From assembly GCA_020726505.1 (NCBI GenBank), contig JAHLEZ010000001.1, positions 4,030,001 through 4,094,000 on the forward strand: a stretch of DNA of 64,000 bases. Direction: 5' to 3'. Made by a program: the position numbers and the translations under genes. Below the pieces are notes generated by a model. The model saw nothing but the letters and a program-made list of their open reading frames with translations, was not told where the DNA came from and did no database searches. This DNA is from Leptodontidium sp. MPI-SDFR-AT-0119 (taxonomy: Eukaryota > Ascomycota > Leotiomycetes > Helotiales > Leptodontidiaceae). Positions 33,011 through 45,500 of the stretch are shown in pieces (within the stretch, counting starts at the first letter, position 1; each line of letters opens with the position of its first letter).

Positions 33011-34357
33011 ATGACTCTCCTTCAAACTCTCCTCCATGTCACCAATTTCCGGAACCCTTTCCTCAGGCACGTCTCGGAGAATATATCTCCCAAATATATG
33101 TCTACCTGTGCATCACCAGCTAATTCCATCCAGAACTCTCGTCCCATCCATTGCAACAGCTTTCGCCATCCAAGGCGCTGTAGCAGTCCCCTCGATCCTC
33201 GCACAATCCGAGCGATTCTATGACTTCTGTAAGACACCTGCATAATCCACCGCCGTTCCTCTCAGAATCCCACAAGAGGCTTGCATAGAAATCTATCTAG
33301 GGATCACACACGCACTCTCTCATCCCCATTTTCCCCAACACCAAAATCCAAAATCTCATAACTTACACCCCCCAGCCGGAGCTATAACCCACCTCTCCGT
33401 CACCGCCCTATCCCTCTACCTACCTACCCTCCGCGCCCGCGCGGCCGCATCACTGGCCGGTACACTCAAACCAGGCTTTCCCTCCCTCCTCGCAGCATTC
33501 ACCGGTACAGGAGGTCCTCACGGTCTGAACTGGCGACAAGTCGTCCTCAGCACCGCTGTTTCCATCTGGGCCACGCGATTGGGAAGCTACTTGTTCCAGC
33601 GTGCGTTGGCTGATGGCGATTCGCGGTTCGATGAGATCAAGAAGTCGCCTTCTAGGTTCTTTGGGACTTTCGTGGCGCAGGTACGTTCCTTATCCTCTCA
33701 TTTATATATCATGAATTTGTATCATGAGAACGGCAGCTTTTGGGCAGGGATATATCTATGTTGCATTTCTCTCTCTCTCTCGTATTGAAGTAGAACAACG
33801 TTGAACATCCATCTAACGTATCCTACCAGGCAGTATGGGTATCCATCTGTCTCCTCCCCGTCCTGGCACTAAACAGCATCCCACACACCCTCCTCAGCAC
33901 CCTCCCCCTCCTAACCCTAACCGACATCGCCGGCCTATCCCTCTTCCTCGGCGGCTTCGCTCTCGAAGTCACCGCCGACCGCCAAAAGAACGCCTGGGTG
34001 GCCGCCAAAAAGCGCAAAGAGCACGACGAGGATTTCCTCACCTCCGGTCTCTGGTCGAAGTCGCGCCACCCGAACTACTTCGGGGAGAGTACCCTCTGGA
34101 CTGGCATTGCTGTTACGGCGGCGGGAGTTTTGGCCAGTGGTGTGGGTCTGAGGGGGATGGGGATGAGTGGGATGGGAGCGGCGGGGAGAGTGGTGGGGTT
34201 GGGCTTGTGTGCTGCGAGTCCGGCTTTCGTAACGTTTTTGTTGTTGAAGGTTAGTGGGGTGCCGTTGAGTGAGGATAAGTATGATAAGAGGTATGGGGAT
34301 AGGAAGGATTATCAGGAGTGGAAGAAGAACACGCCGATGTTCGTGCCTAAGTTTTGA
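33011..34357 (+). CDS. DUF1295 / steroid-oxidoreductase-superfamily membrane protein
   Basis: Exons: 33011-33066, 33134-33228, 33376-33680, 33830-34357; 327 aa. It is a polytopic membrane protein with several hydrophobic helices and the C-terminal signature of the DUF1295 family: LWSKSRHPNYFGE, followed by a hydrophobic pair and a YDKRYGDRKDYQEWKK tail. The family is related to steroid 5-alpha-reductases and isoprenylcysteine methyltransferases, but the substrate is unknown. Intron 1 appears to be of the GC-AG type: exon 1 ends CTCAG, the intron begins GCACGT and ends CCAG, and only this joint gives the smooth FLRTLVPSIATAF sequence. Intron 2 is 147 nt and intron 3 is 149 nt. Confidence 0.85.
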
Positions 34358-36480
34358 GGGGGAGGGGTAATGGGTGGTGGATGTAGGTTAGATAGCCATG
34401 TACTTGATTACAATGTAGATAGTTGAACACTTCTCCATGAACTTCCAACTGACTGAAGTAATACTTGCTTGTTTATCATAATTCGCTTTGCGCCCTGGAA
34501 GGCTTGAACGTTGATGATCAATAGCATGTCATAGCCTAGCCATTTCAGCCCAAAACCCCTACTCCAAGTCCATTTCTTCCTTAACATCAATAACACTAAC
34601 GCGTCTCAAATTCCACACCCCCCATCAAATTTTAATTTTTTGCATATTCCATGTCCAAAGGCATGGGAGTTTGCTGACGACGGGAGTCAATCAAGCTGCG
34701 GGGGAAAAAATAGACATGTGGACGAGACAGAGACTTTACTCCTCCCTCTTTTCCACTCGGAAGTACAGACTGTCTGTCATTGCGTATGTATAGCAAAGAT
34801 GCAATGAAAAGAATGGGGAATATCTCTCATGCGAAAGCCAAGAACTCGTAGTTGCGACCACCTAGCCACGCCACGTCTCAGCCATGGGCTCTCTCCACGA
34901 CTTCAAGACTTCGACGAAGGCTGAAACCTTAAAACACTTGAAAATTCGTAATTAGGAACGCCTCAATTCAGGCACCTCCGCTCGGAAATATCCTCTGGAA
35001 AGAAGATATTTTAGGAAGCATTCATGTCAACCTTGTGGTACTTTTGAAAGGCCTCGTTAGCCGTCAACGTAAGGATTGAGGCTCAGATCTAAAGGATCAA
35101 ACACTCACTCCTGGAGAAGCACGTGAACAACACCATCCCGAAACAACTCGATTCACTGAATACGCCTTTGACGAAGGGAAATACTGGAATTCGTTTACCC
35201 TTAGAAACAAAACAAAACTAACTCCTCATAATCACTAGACCACCTGAAGACGCCATGGCTTGCGGGTCAGAAGTCTAGGGCGGCCGCGTGGCGATAACCT
35301 TATTCTCACTCTCACCTCATTCTCCCATCTTTTAGCCGCATGATGCAGATGGATAAAGCAAAGATGCCGATGCAGATGTAGATATCGAGTATCGTTGGTC
35401 TGGCCAAGCCGTTGACATCATGATTATTCAAGTCATACTGTATATAAATTTACAGTACCAGAGACAAGGTCCGTCGTGAGACTTGAGAACAGGGAGATGG
35501 TGGTTGAGATGAGATGGGAAGGGATGACTGAGCAATCAACGACCTTGAATCGTGATTGGCATTGTTTTGTTGGCTGACTTCTCCATCCGATGCCATGCAC
35601 AGTCAGAGGCTCTGGAGAGGCTAGGTTAGGCGAGACCTGACAGTGCAGTGCAGGAAGAACATGAGATGAGATCATCATGTCCCCACTTCAATCTTTGGGT
35701 ACTGGCTGGTTTGCGGTTGAGTGTAAAACGTTAACAGAGTACGATACCATATTATGGCATGATCATCAGACGAAATATTTGTTGAAGGTCGTAAGTGAAG
35801 AGAGGTCGGATGAGACGGGTTGGTGGTATGATGAAGGAAAAGGCCTGATAACGGATTGTTTGATTGAAGATGTTGATCGATCGATAGCAGAACCGATTCA
35901 ACCGAACCTGCGGAAGTACAGTCAGTACATTAGAACGGCGAACCGCTCCCTCGGCATTTGATTATGTATTGGTATTGGCGGTGCAATTACCTGCACTGCT
36001 GGCGGGTGCTAAAGGAGGTATTTTCTTCGGCTTCATCTCCATCCCTTCGCCTGACGATCGTCGAAGAAAAACATTCGACGTTTCATTACAGCTGTTAGCT
36101 GACCCCCACCTCACCACCCAGAACCCGGTCCACAATTTCTCTATCTCATCTCGACATGGAAGCATCAGCATAATTTGTATAAACAGAACATAAAACGTTA
36201 TAATCCCGCAAACTGCTACCCAACTCCCACTGACCCCCTTTTCGGTTTTCGGTCTCTCCCTTGATTCCACTCCCCTCAAACTCCCCCTGTCGTCATGGAT
36301 CCGAGAGGTCCGAGTCTTGCCAACGGCGACTTTTGACTGGCCCGCTATCCGTTCCGTCCCAGGCGAGGCCAATCATCAGCAGTCCCCTTACGGCAGATGG
36401 GCCCACTTTGCTGAGCATGCAATTTGCGAAGAGTGAACGAACGGCGGGCTTAAGTGGCAGAATCGAAAAGACGTGAAAAA
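34358..36480. other. Intergenic region, no gene seen
   Basis: About 2.1 kb without a supported gene. A 95-codon open frame at 35677-35961 has no domain, membrane segment or splice support and is not called. Confidence 0.45.
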
Positions 36481-37540
36481 TAAGCTTGAAATCCAGCCAA
36501 ATCCAGCACCCTAGAAAATTTCAATCACGGCCTATCCAGTACTCGGGTTTTGCTGCCCTGTCTGCGCAGTCCAGCCGGGTGCTCTCCTTGCCCTGTCCTG
36601 TCCTGCCCTACCCTACCCTGCAAGGCGTTGAGCTGGTGCAGCACTCGCTGCGGATGCACCGGCGATTGCACATTTCGGACGGGGCTCCTGTTGGTGCCGC
36701 TCTTCTTTACTTTCACATTTCCTGTGCTCGTCTTACTCATCTTACTTCTTCCTCTTCACTCTCCAACCTCCCTCCCCTTCTTTCCTACCCTTCCCTCTCT
36801 CTCTCCTCCTCCTCCTCACCTCTCCTCCGCATCCCATTCAGACGTCGTCGACTCCGAGCTTGTTTGGGCATTGCAAGTAAGGAAGTGTGCGTGCGTGCAT
36901 ACCGTCCATGTGTGAGAGCGAATACCCGGAGCTGCATATCGTGTAACTGCTTCACCTGCCCGCCCGCCACCAAAGAAAACCGAACGCGCTTTCCTCGCGA
37001 CGACCCTCAACACCCTGCCCTGCAACTCTCGACCACCTGTTCTCCAGATACCTTTCGATCGCAGGATTCTTGTCGGTATGTGCCCTATCTCTTACATCCT
37101 ATGAACCCTATAATGGGGCCCAATTGCCTTATTCCTGCTTGAGATGCAAGCTCGAATTGAAACATCGAGGTCCATCCCTGAAATACAACTGGACAACCTC
37201 CACCTCTGAATCGTCACCCAACTCTCTCCACATCCTTCTCCGATCATCTCGATCTGATTTCGATTGGCGTATGCCCTGAAAGCATTAAGACTGACGAGCT
37301 TTGCACCTAAACAGACTGCTAGCATCCTTCAAAAGATACTTCACCGCTATATTTGGATCAGACGAGTCAGCTTCTATATCTCGACACTCCTCCTTGAATT
37401 CCTACCCTCGAGCACTTTAGTACAACAAGTCAACAAGCAATACCAGTCTCTATTTGCTTAGAGTACTCCTATTCTACAACTTCCCACGGACCAACACTCA
37501 ACCTGCACATTCCTGGTCAACAATCCACCCCCCCTGGCCT
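36481..37540 (+). promoter_or_regulatory. Promoter and long pyrimidine-rich leader of LCB2
   Basis: The kilobase before LCB2 has strong CT tracts (densest about 36745-36830) and repeated CCTACCCT-like motifs near 36600, typical of fungal promoters around the transcription start of strongly expressed genes. Short upstream reading frames are present. The exact start site and any leader introns cannot be fixed from sequence. Confidence 0.4.
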
Positions 37541-39589
37541 ATGAACACAATGCCTCAAAGACTTCCACGAAATCCGTTTGCTAGTTCTCCCAATTCCACG
37601 GTTGTTATACCGACCTCTGATCGACCTACCACCCGGAGGCCATCGACCTCCAAGGCCAACCGGTTGACTCAATTCTTCTCCTCCTCGCCGAAGAGCAAAG
37701 AGCAACAGACTGCCCAGGCAGCTCTCCTCCAAGCCGTTGCAGCTCAGCAACAGCACCTGCTCAACAACCCCTCCCCATCGATCAGCCCTCCTTCTCTGTC
37801 CTTACCTACAATATCCTTGTCAACAGCAAAGGCCGGAGAAGCCAACATGGACGAACCCCCTACCACTCTTTTCCAACCACCATCTGTTGCAGAAGCAAAG
37901 CGACAAGCAAGAATCGATGCACAATTCGGACCTCTGGGAAATCAGAACCACAGATATGTCAGCCAATATGTGGAAGGGGAGACAATGGAGCACATCCTCG
38001 ACGAACCACCCTACTACTACCTCTTGACTACCTACATCAGTTACCTCGTCCTCATCATATTTGGTCACGTCAGAGACTTTTTCGGAAAGCGATTCAGGCC
38101 CGAGAACTACAAGCATTTGAAAGCTGCCAATGGATATGCTGCATTGAACAGTGATTTCGACAATTTCTACGTACGAAGATTAAAGTTGCGAATTGACGAT
38201 TGCTTTGCTCGTCCAATCACCGGAGTTCCCGGAAGATACATCACATTGATGGACCGAACGACCGACGATTTCAACAAGCACTACCAGTTTACCGGCACAT
38301 ACACCGAAACTCTCAACATGAGCTCATACAATTATCTAGGATTTGCACAATCAGAAGGTCCTTGTGCAGATGCTGTTGAGGAGACAATCAAGAAGTATGG
38401 TATCAGTGCTGCCAGCCCTCGCGCAGATGCAGGTACTTCGGATTTAGCTATGGAAGTCGAGGACAGAATTGCAAAGTTTGTTGGAAAGCCAGCTGCTATG
38501 GTCTTCTCTATGGGATTTGCTACCAATGCTTCTTCTTTCCCAGCTCTGGTTGGCAAGGGATGTCTCATCATTTCTGATGAGCTGAACCATGCTTCTATCC
38601 GAATTGGTGCACGTCTTTCTGGTGCCATGATCAGCTCATTCAAGCACAACGATATGCATGACCTTGAGGAGAAGCTTCGTGAAGTCATCTCTCAAGGGCA
38701 ACCCAGAACCCATCGCCCATGGAAGAAGATCTTGGTCGTAGTTGAGGGACTCTACTCTATGGAAGGAACAATGTGCGATTTGCCCGGTCTTTTAAAGCTT
38801 AAGAAGAGATACAGATTCAACCTTTTCGTTGATGAGGCTCACTCCATTGGTGCCCTCGGCCCCCGCGGCCGCGGTGTTTGCGATTATTTCGGCATTGATC
38901 CTGCTGAGGTCGATATTCTAATGGGAACTTTGACAAAGTCTTTTGGTGCCAATGGTGGATATGTATGCGCGGACAAGCACATTATCGACAAGCTCCGATC
39001 CACGAATGCTGCAACCATCTATGGCGAATCACCGACACCTCCAGTTCTGACACAGATTCTCAGCTCCCTCAAAATTATCTCTGGTGAGATCTCCCCAGGA
39101 CAAGGAGAGGAACGTCTTCAACGTATCGCATTCAACTCGCGTTATCTCCGCCTTGGATTGAAGCGTCTCGGATTCATTGTTTATGGTCACGACGACTCGC
39201 CAATCATCCCAATCATGCTCTACAACCCAGCCAAGATGCCTGCCTTCTCCCACGAAATGCTCCGACGCAAGATCTCTGTTGTCATTGTCGGATACCCAGC
39301 CACTCCTCTCGTCTCGTCTCGTGCCCGTTTCTGTGTCTCCGCCGCTCACAACAAAGATGACATGGACCGCCTTCTCGCTGCATGTGATGAGATCGGCAAT
39401 GTTCTTCAACTCAAGTTCTCGACCGGTATTGCTGGTGGAGCTGACCACCTCCCAGATGGAGTCAGTCCGGAAATGGAAAAGGAATGGCGCAAAGCAAACG
39501 GCCTACAAGGCGTGGTCACACCACCTCGTTGGTCTCTGAGAGAGGTCATTGCAAATGGCGTCCAGGATGTGAAGCAGCCTTTAAGGTGA
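37541..39589 (+). CDS. LCB2: Serine palmitoyltransferase subunit 2 (Lcb2)
   Basis: Catalytic subunit of the ER enzyme that condenses serine with palmitoyl-CoA to 3-ketosphinganine, the first step of sphingolipid synthesis; works with Lcb1. One exon of 682 aa. Residues 1-100 are a Ser/Pro-rich extension; a downstream ATG at 37847 (Met103) would give 580 aa, close to yeast Lcb2, so the start is uncertain. A hydrophobic segment lies near residues 157-172 (LLTTYISYLVLIIFG). The PLP-dependent aminotransferase fold follows: SSYNYLGFAQ, FVDEAHSIGALGPRGRG and the PLP lysine Lys466 in GTLTKSFGANGGY. These match the Lcb2 rather than the Lcb1 subunit, which lacks the lysine. Confidence 0.96.
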   Translation: MNTMPQRLPRNPFASSPNSTVVIPTSDRPTTRRPSTSKANRLTQFFSSSPKSKEQQTAQAALLQAVAAQQQHLLNNPSPSISPPSLSLPTISLSTAKAGEANMDEPPTTLFQPPSVAEAKRQARIDAQFGPLGNQNHRYVSQYVEGETMEHILDEPPYYYLLTTYISYLVLIIFGHVRDFFGKRFRPENYKHLKAANGYAALNSDFDNFYVRRLKLRIDDCFARPITGVPGRYITLMDRTTDDFNKHYQFTGTYTETLNMSSYNYLGFAQSEGPCADAVEETIKKYGISAASPRADAGTSDLAMEVEDRIAKFVGKPAAMVFSMGFATNASSFPALVGKGCLIISDELNHASIRIGARLSGAMISSFKHNDMHDLEEKLREVISQGQPRTHRPWKKILVVVEGLYSMEGTMCDLPGLLKLKKRYRFNLFVDEAHSIGALGPRGRGVCDYFGIDPAEVDILMGTLTKSFGANGGYVCADKHIIDKLRSTNAATIYGESPTPPVLTQILSSLKIISGEISPGQGEERLQRIAFNSRYLRLGLKRLGFIVYGHDDSPIIPIMLYNPAKMPAFSHEMLRRKISVVIVGYPATPLVSSRARFCVSAAHNKDDMDRLLAACDEIGNVLQLKFSTGIAGGADHLPDGVSPEMEKEWRKANGLQGVVTPPRWSLREVIANGVQDVKQPLR

Positions 39590-42500
39590 TCCCTGCCATG
39601 AGCGCCCCGTCGAGGCTGTCTGGAGACAACCCTGTTCTGGTCAGCCTTCTACGGTTGTAAGACACATGTCTCGGACGCCTTCGCAACGGGCCGGCTGGAT
39701 TCTGTACATTACCTCGTTTCTACCCGATCGTTATATCCAAGTTTCAAGCGGGCACACGCGCAAGATACCCTCTACTGCCGACGTTGCCCAATTTGGTCTG
39801 GTCTTTTATTTTGGGAATAGAAAGAACATTGTTTGATTCTGATTCCCAATGGTTCAATTTCCTTGCTTTGTGTCTCGGGTGTCTTTTTTGGTTGAAAAAA
39901 AGACTTTGTGGTGGCTTTGCATTGCATCGCGAACGCAACTGCATTTTGCCCAGGCGTTAATACACTACGGTACCTCATTCGCTTTTTTAGAATAGTTTTC
40001 CTGTTTGGTGGTGGTGGTGGTGGTGGTGGTGGTGCGAGAAGGAAAGCAAAGTGGAATGGGGTAATTACTAATATCTTAATGAGATGATGGGGGGAGTTGG
40101 GATGGATCGGGGTGTTGGACTATGGTGTTGTATATAGGTTGATGGGAATGATGGTGTTTGGGTGGAGATCGTGTGTGCGGATTGACTGGAATGGGATGAC
40201 TGCGTGTCTCTGTTGTGTTGTGTGTTGATGATGACACGGAAGGAGAGAGAGGCAGCTGTAGATAGATACAAGGGGTGGAAGAATGAGGAACTGGATTTTC
40301 TCTACTCTGTTTTCGTGCATTTATTCCCCCTTCTTTCTTGTGATGCAGTGCCGTTGCTCTCAACTGCGCTTCTACCGGCAACCCGACTTGAGTATCAATA
40401 CACCGGACCTCGCCCTTGAGGAGCGTCAGTCATCACTCTCAAGCAGTCAAGCCACCACCTACATAAGGCTAGAGACAGAAGGGGAGAGAAGCTCGTAGGC
40501 TCTCCAGTTGCTACCACCGAGCTCTCAATAGTCGGTAGCCGATACAGGATCTATAATCTCTATCTCCTAGATGAGGAGAGGTCTTCGTTCAACTCCCTCC
40601 GTTACTCACTTACTGACTTTGTTAATATCTCATAATACCAGCAGGCATGAAATAAGTTATCAACAATTCAGCTGTGAGTAGATTGACTGGTTGGTAGTAC
40701 ATCTGAGATTGACAGTGGAGAGAAGATCGATAACAGCATGTACCTCTTAGATACCCTACCCTGAGTATGAATGAGGGAGAGTGGACAGTGGAGATAGCTG
40801 AATATTACGGATTTTGGAGAAAGCTCTGGATTTTGAGGATGGGCCGTGTTTACTACTACCGTGAAGGAAGGGTTGGGAAGCAAGCGTCTTGCTGGACCTC
40901 GGCTCTCATTTGTTGCGAGGTTGTATTGTTGGTCGGGAGGGTGGTGGGGTGGTGTGGTTTTTATCTTGATAGGTAGGTATTGTGTATATTTGTGTGAGAG
41001 TGAGAGAGAGGGGAGGGGGGGGAGAGAGAAAGATTTTTCAGCGAAATACTTTACTGGCTAAGGAGGTAGTACGTTGTATGAAGAGGTGAGATACCTGACG
41101 AGTGAGGTCTTGACGGGAGTAAAGAAATGAGGAACTCAATGTGGGGTGGTATTTTCTCACGGTAGTGGATGTCGGTGAAGTGGGTTATGTTGAGAATTCG
41201 AGGATTATACGTGTGTGTGTGTGTGGAGGTTGGAAGCGTGGGGACTGGCTGGAAAGGGGAAGAATTGATTGATTGATTCTGTTGGAAGAAAAAGCAAGTT
41301 TGGCAGCGAAAGAGGAGATGGCAATATTATTCTTTAGGAGAACCAAGATAAAATAAAACCCGGAGCCAGGCTTAGGGGGACCAAAAGTTGCAAACGATTG
41401 TTTTCCTAGTTGATGAGATATTCCATGATGCAGGGCTCCTGAAGAAGCTACAAAGAACAGTTCCCAATACCTAGTGCCGTTGTTTGAAGTACTTGTGTGC
41501 GGATTGGTTCATACAAATCGCCTTCATGTTTCATTTATAGGTGCAGTCTCTACAGGTAGGTTCACACTACTTCTGTGAATACAGTGGCTTTTTCTTCATT
41601 GGAATTAGGCAAGCACTTGGGGGGAAATCATACAGAGGCAGTCTCAGTAGGAAAGTATCAATTTGATCTTCCATGCGTTATTCCCCTGAGACTCTTCCTT
41701 TCTCTACGGCCAGAGTCACATATAAGTATTGCCGAGTGAATGAAGCCGTCTCTAGTGGAGTCTGAGAATAGGGACAATAACTGGGGGAGGTCACCTCCCT
41801 ATATAAAGCGGTTGAGAAACCAACATGATCTTTTGCAACTCTTGGACTGTACCTAGATAAAACTCAGTAGTTAAGACGTCGCTATTCTCGTTAGAATAAC
41901 TTCGGGAAAACTAGGTAGCAAAGTCTAGCTTCTGGCCTGAGTCAGGAACCGGTGGGGATGTTCAGTGATCGACAGCATGAGATCTGTTGGCAGTAAGTGG
42001 AAACTTGACAACAGGAACAAACCGCACCTAATGATGCCCCCGCAGCCGCTTGAACCGAAAATAAGTTGAAGAGATCAAGAGTTAAAGCACATGAAGAAAT
42101 ACACCCTCCTGCGCTGCAGGGAAGGGCAGGCGATTTGAAACCCCATTTGCAGCTGCACCACATTTTTCCACTTATTGCCATGCTGTCAGTGTTTGGTTGC
42201 TGAAAGTTCCTTAGTCTGATCAACTATTTATACTCGACATTCGCAAGCGTAAATTGATATCGTTGACCAGGTTTTATTACCCCCATCTTTTGTCGCTTGT
42301 ACGGCACTGTCCGAAAACGGCCTGAAGAAGTGAATGGGTACTTTGCAAGCACCTTCTACTTTGCTGCTTGGGCATGATGTAAAAGATTTCTGTGATGGCT
42401 TGTCTAGACTGCCACAACTCCGAGGTCGAAGGTATAGGAGAGTCTTATGGCCTGCTGGAAGTAACTGCTGGCTCTCTTTGAATAGGCTAGATGCGCTGAG

Positions 42501-45500
42501 CGTATAGTATATGAGAGTATCTCACTACTAAGTCTTTCAAAGAAAATGAGAAGATCACCTAAGAATAGTGAATATTCCTGATTGAGATTTGAAAATCTTA
42601 GTCGACTTCAACATTAACTTAACCTCTACAACGATAGAAGACCTACTATTTCCCTAGTACAGAACGGACCAACTTACTAAAAAGCCTCTTAGAAGCGATA
42701 GGCGATGTAACACCACACTTTTATCGAGATTGCTCGCATTTCCCCACCAATGGTTCGTAGTTTTACTGCACAAGCTATACTATAAGTAGAATATGTAATC
42801 TAGTTCTTTTCTTTATCGCTAATGTTCTGATTAAGACTAGTTGATAATAATTTTGAAATCGACAGCAGGCATCTTTTAGTTGAAGAATTTGAGAAATGAA
42901 ATGCTCGGAATTCCATACAACGTACGAACCCGAACAGATCAATAAACTGGCAATGCATCCCATATATTACATCTCAGTTACTGAAGCACTTTCTTTCCAA
43001 CATGTAACGTTCTGTCAATCTAAGGTTGGGGCCTCGTGGGGCAAACAAATATCGTCAATAGGACGGGTGTATTTATACCGAACCGAGATATCTTCAGCCT
43101 CATGTGAATCAAAGTCAAACAAATATTCAAGCCGAGGAACTATCTTGGCCCGTCTAGGAGAATAAAATAATACTGCTAAAGAAGTATTATACCACTAAAC
43201 CATTCGCCCTTTGAGTGAGGTGTTGTGTAAACTGATGTCCTATTTGATCTTGTATTCTTGATAGAGATTTCTAGGGAATGGGTGGAGTTTTGGGGGGACT
43301 TCGGGTTGGTGGCGGTCAGATATGCGTACTATACTTGGACTAGGCTAGAGACTATGGCTATGGGTGAATAGGTGAGGCTATGGGAGGGAGGGCTTGATCT
43401 AAGTGGATTGCATAAGTCAGGTACGAAAGTGTTTTTTTGCAGGTGGACCTGCAGGGTGGAACCAATTATATTCACTTGGGTGGAGCTTGAGTAACTTGAG
43501 TTCTACTGGCTGAAGGAGGTGAGGTGTCGAAGCGAATGTTTACAGTTACAGTTTACTCGATTTGCGTTATTATGATTGGAGATAAAAGGCCAGCTTGGAA
43601 TCGTCTCTTAGATCTTCAAGGAGCATGGGCAGTTCGTTGCGAAGGGATAGATATCGAGAAAGCACCTGAGCAATTTACATTCAAATCAATGAGCTGGGAG
43701 GTAAGCCTTATATGAATCTGAATCCGAATCACTACACAAGAAAGTCGGCAAAATACTGCAAATACGTGTCTCAATATTCCTGTAAGGAACTGTGACCGTT
43801 TGATTTTGGTAAAAGGATCCTTTGCTGACAACAAGAGCTCAACTGACAACCACTTCCTCTCAAATCCAGGGCAGGAAATTCCGCTTTATCTGAGAGAGAA
43901 GAGTAAAACCATTCTTTTCCAAATCCAAGCCCGCGGGAGATCTTACAAATAGAGCGTCCGGCACAGATCAAGAGACGAGGCTGTTTTCTGTGAAGTCGAA
44001 AGCAAACAGGTTCAAATAGATTGCAGCTAGAGATGAGATCGCCGGAGGTGTTTATATAGACAACTAGACGAAACTAAAATTTATAAAGATTTTGCGAAGC
44101 CCACACACCCTTCAAATCTCGTATGCGAGAAGTGAATTTCGGGCTTCTCGAGTGCAAACCTAAAGTTTTCTGAACGACTCAAATCCTTGTGTTGTATAAA
44201 TACACGGATTCGATGATCGTTAAGAAGTAACAATGCCAGGATGAAGAACTCGAGTTCGATGATATCTGAGGCATGATTCAAAACCGTGAAATTTTTTCTA
44301 TGATTTCCGATAACCTAGCTTCTCAAATCAAGCTCCAGCGCTCACTGGACATTGTCAAGATGAGCTTTAGAGGACAATACGATGCCAGGGTATGTTGACA
44401 GTGAATTGATTGCCGACAGCAACAATTGATCCGGAAAAAAGTAGCACAGCGTTAAGCATCATATAGTAAATCCTTTGTATGTACAATCTAGAAACCGAAT
44501 TTAGGTCCGTGGGCTGCCTGCCTCACTGTCGCTTTAAGCTGAGCTCTGCTCAATTTTCCGTGACTCTACATCCTAGCAGGGTAGCCTTTTGCTAGTAGTC
44601 CTGCCATGCGACGGTATGAAAATTGATTGAGCATTGGTATAAATACCAGTACGAGGCTTTAAAAAGTGCCTGATATGGATATTCACTCCCAGCCATCCAA
44701 GCTTAAAACACCCCTTTGTCAACACTTGAGATCAACTACCTCACAAATTCACCAACATCAACATAACCAGCCGACAGCCATCTGAGACTCAAATCCAAGA
44801 CATACATACCTTATTTACCACCTTCCGCATCCAGAAATCGCCACCCACTATCACACCCGCCTTTGAGATGCGCAACCAATATATACCTCGCGTGGCGCCC
44901 ATCAGCTGCAGCATTCCTTATGCAATGCAGCTAGATTAGTAAAGGCGCATGGAATGAGCATCAGCTGGATGGCTTTGCTTTCGCTTGCCCTGCTGACTGC
45001 GGCCGATATTGGGGCATTTATGGTTTCTTGGGGGTAGGCGAGGAAAGCACGTGGATGAGGAGAAGTACGGCGGTACGAGGGAACGGAGGTACAATGGGAA
45101 GAGGGTACTTGAGCCTCAAGTCTCGAGCCTTGTGTAGATTTGGTAATTTGGGAGATGGAAGTGGCGAAAGGGAGTATTGGCGGGGGAAGATAGACTTGTG
45201 AGGTGGTTGGCATTAAGAGGATGATTAGAGAGATGTGCGGAGATGTGTTGCGTGTTCTGGATGATCATGTATTGCGGTGGTTATCACTTTAATGCGTATG
45301 GAAAGCGGATGTCCAACGATTTCTTCGATTGTGGAGGCTGCTGATGGAGATCTTGAGTTTTGAGTCATCTGATGTACGTCTGGAATGATTATCACTACGA
45401 CCTGGGCGAACGCAAACTTGTCGATTGCAAATTATCAAGTATCGCTGCCCAACTCTTTTGGTCACCTTTTGGAAGCAAGATGCTCAACTCTGAGCACAAG

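Noticed and set aside
35677..35961. A 95-codon ORF upstream of LCB2
   Set aside because: No domain, no splice signals, low-quality composition.
36486..37142. A 218-codon frame in the LCB2 leader
   Set aside because: Arises from translation of pyrimidine-rich promoter sequence; Leu/Ser/Pro-rich in the CT tracts.
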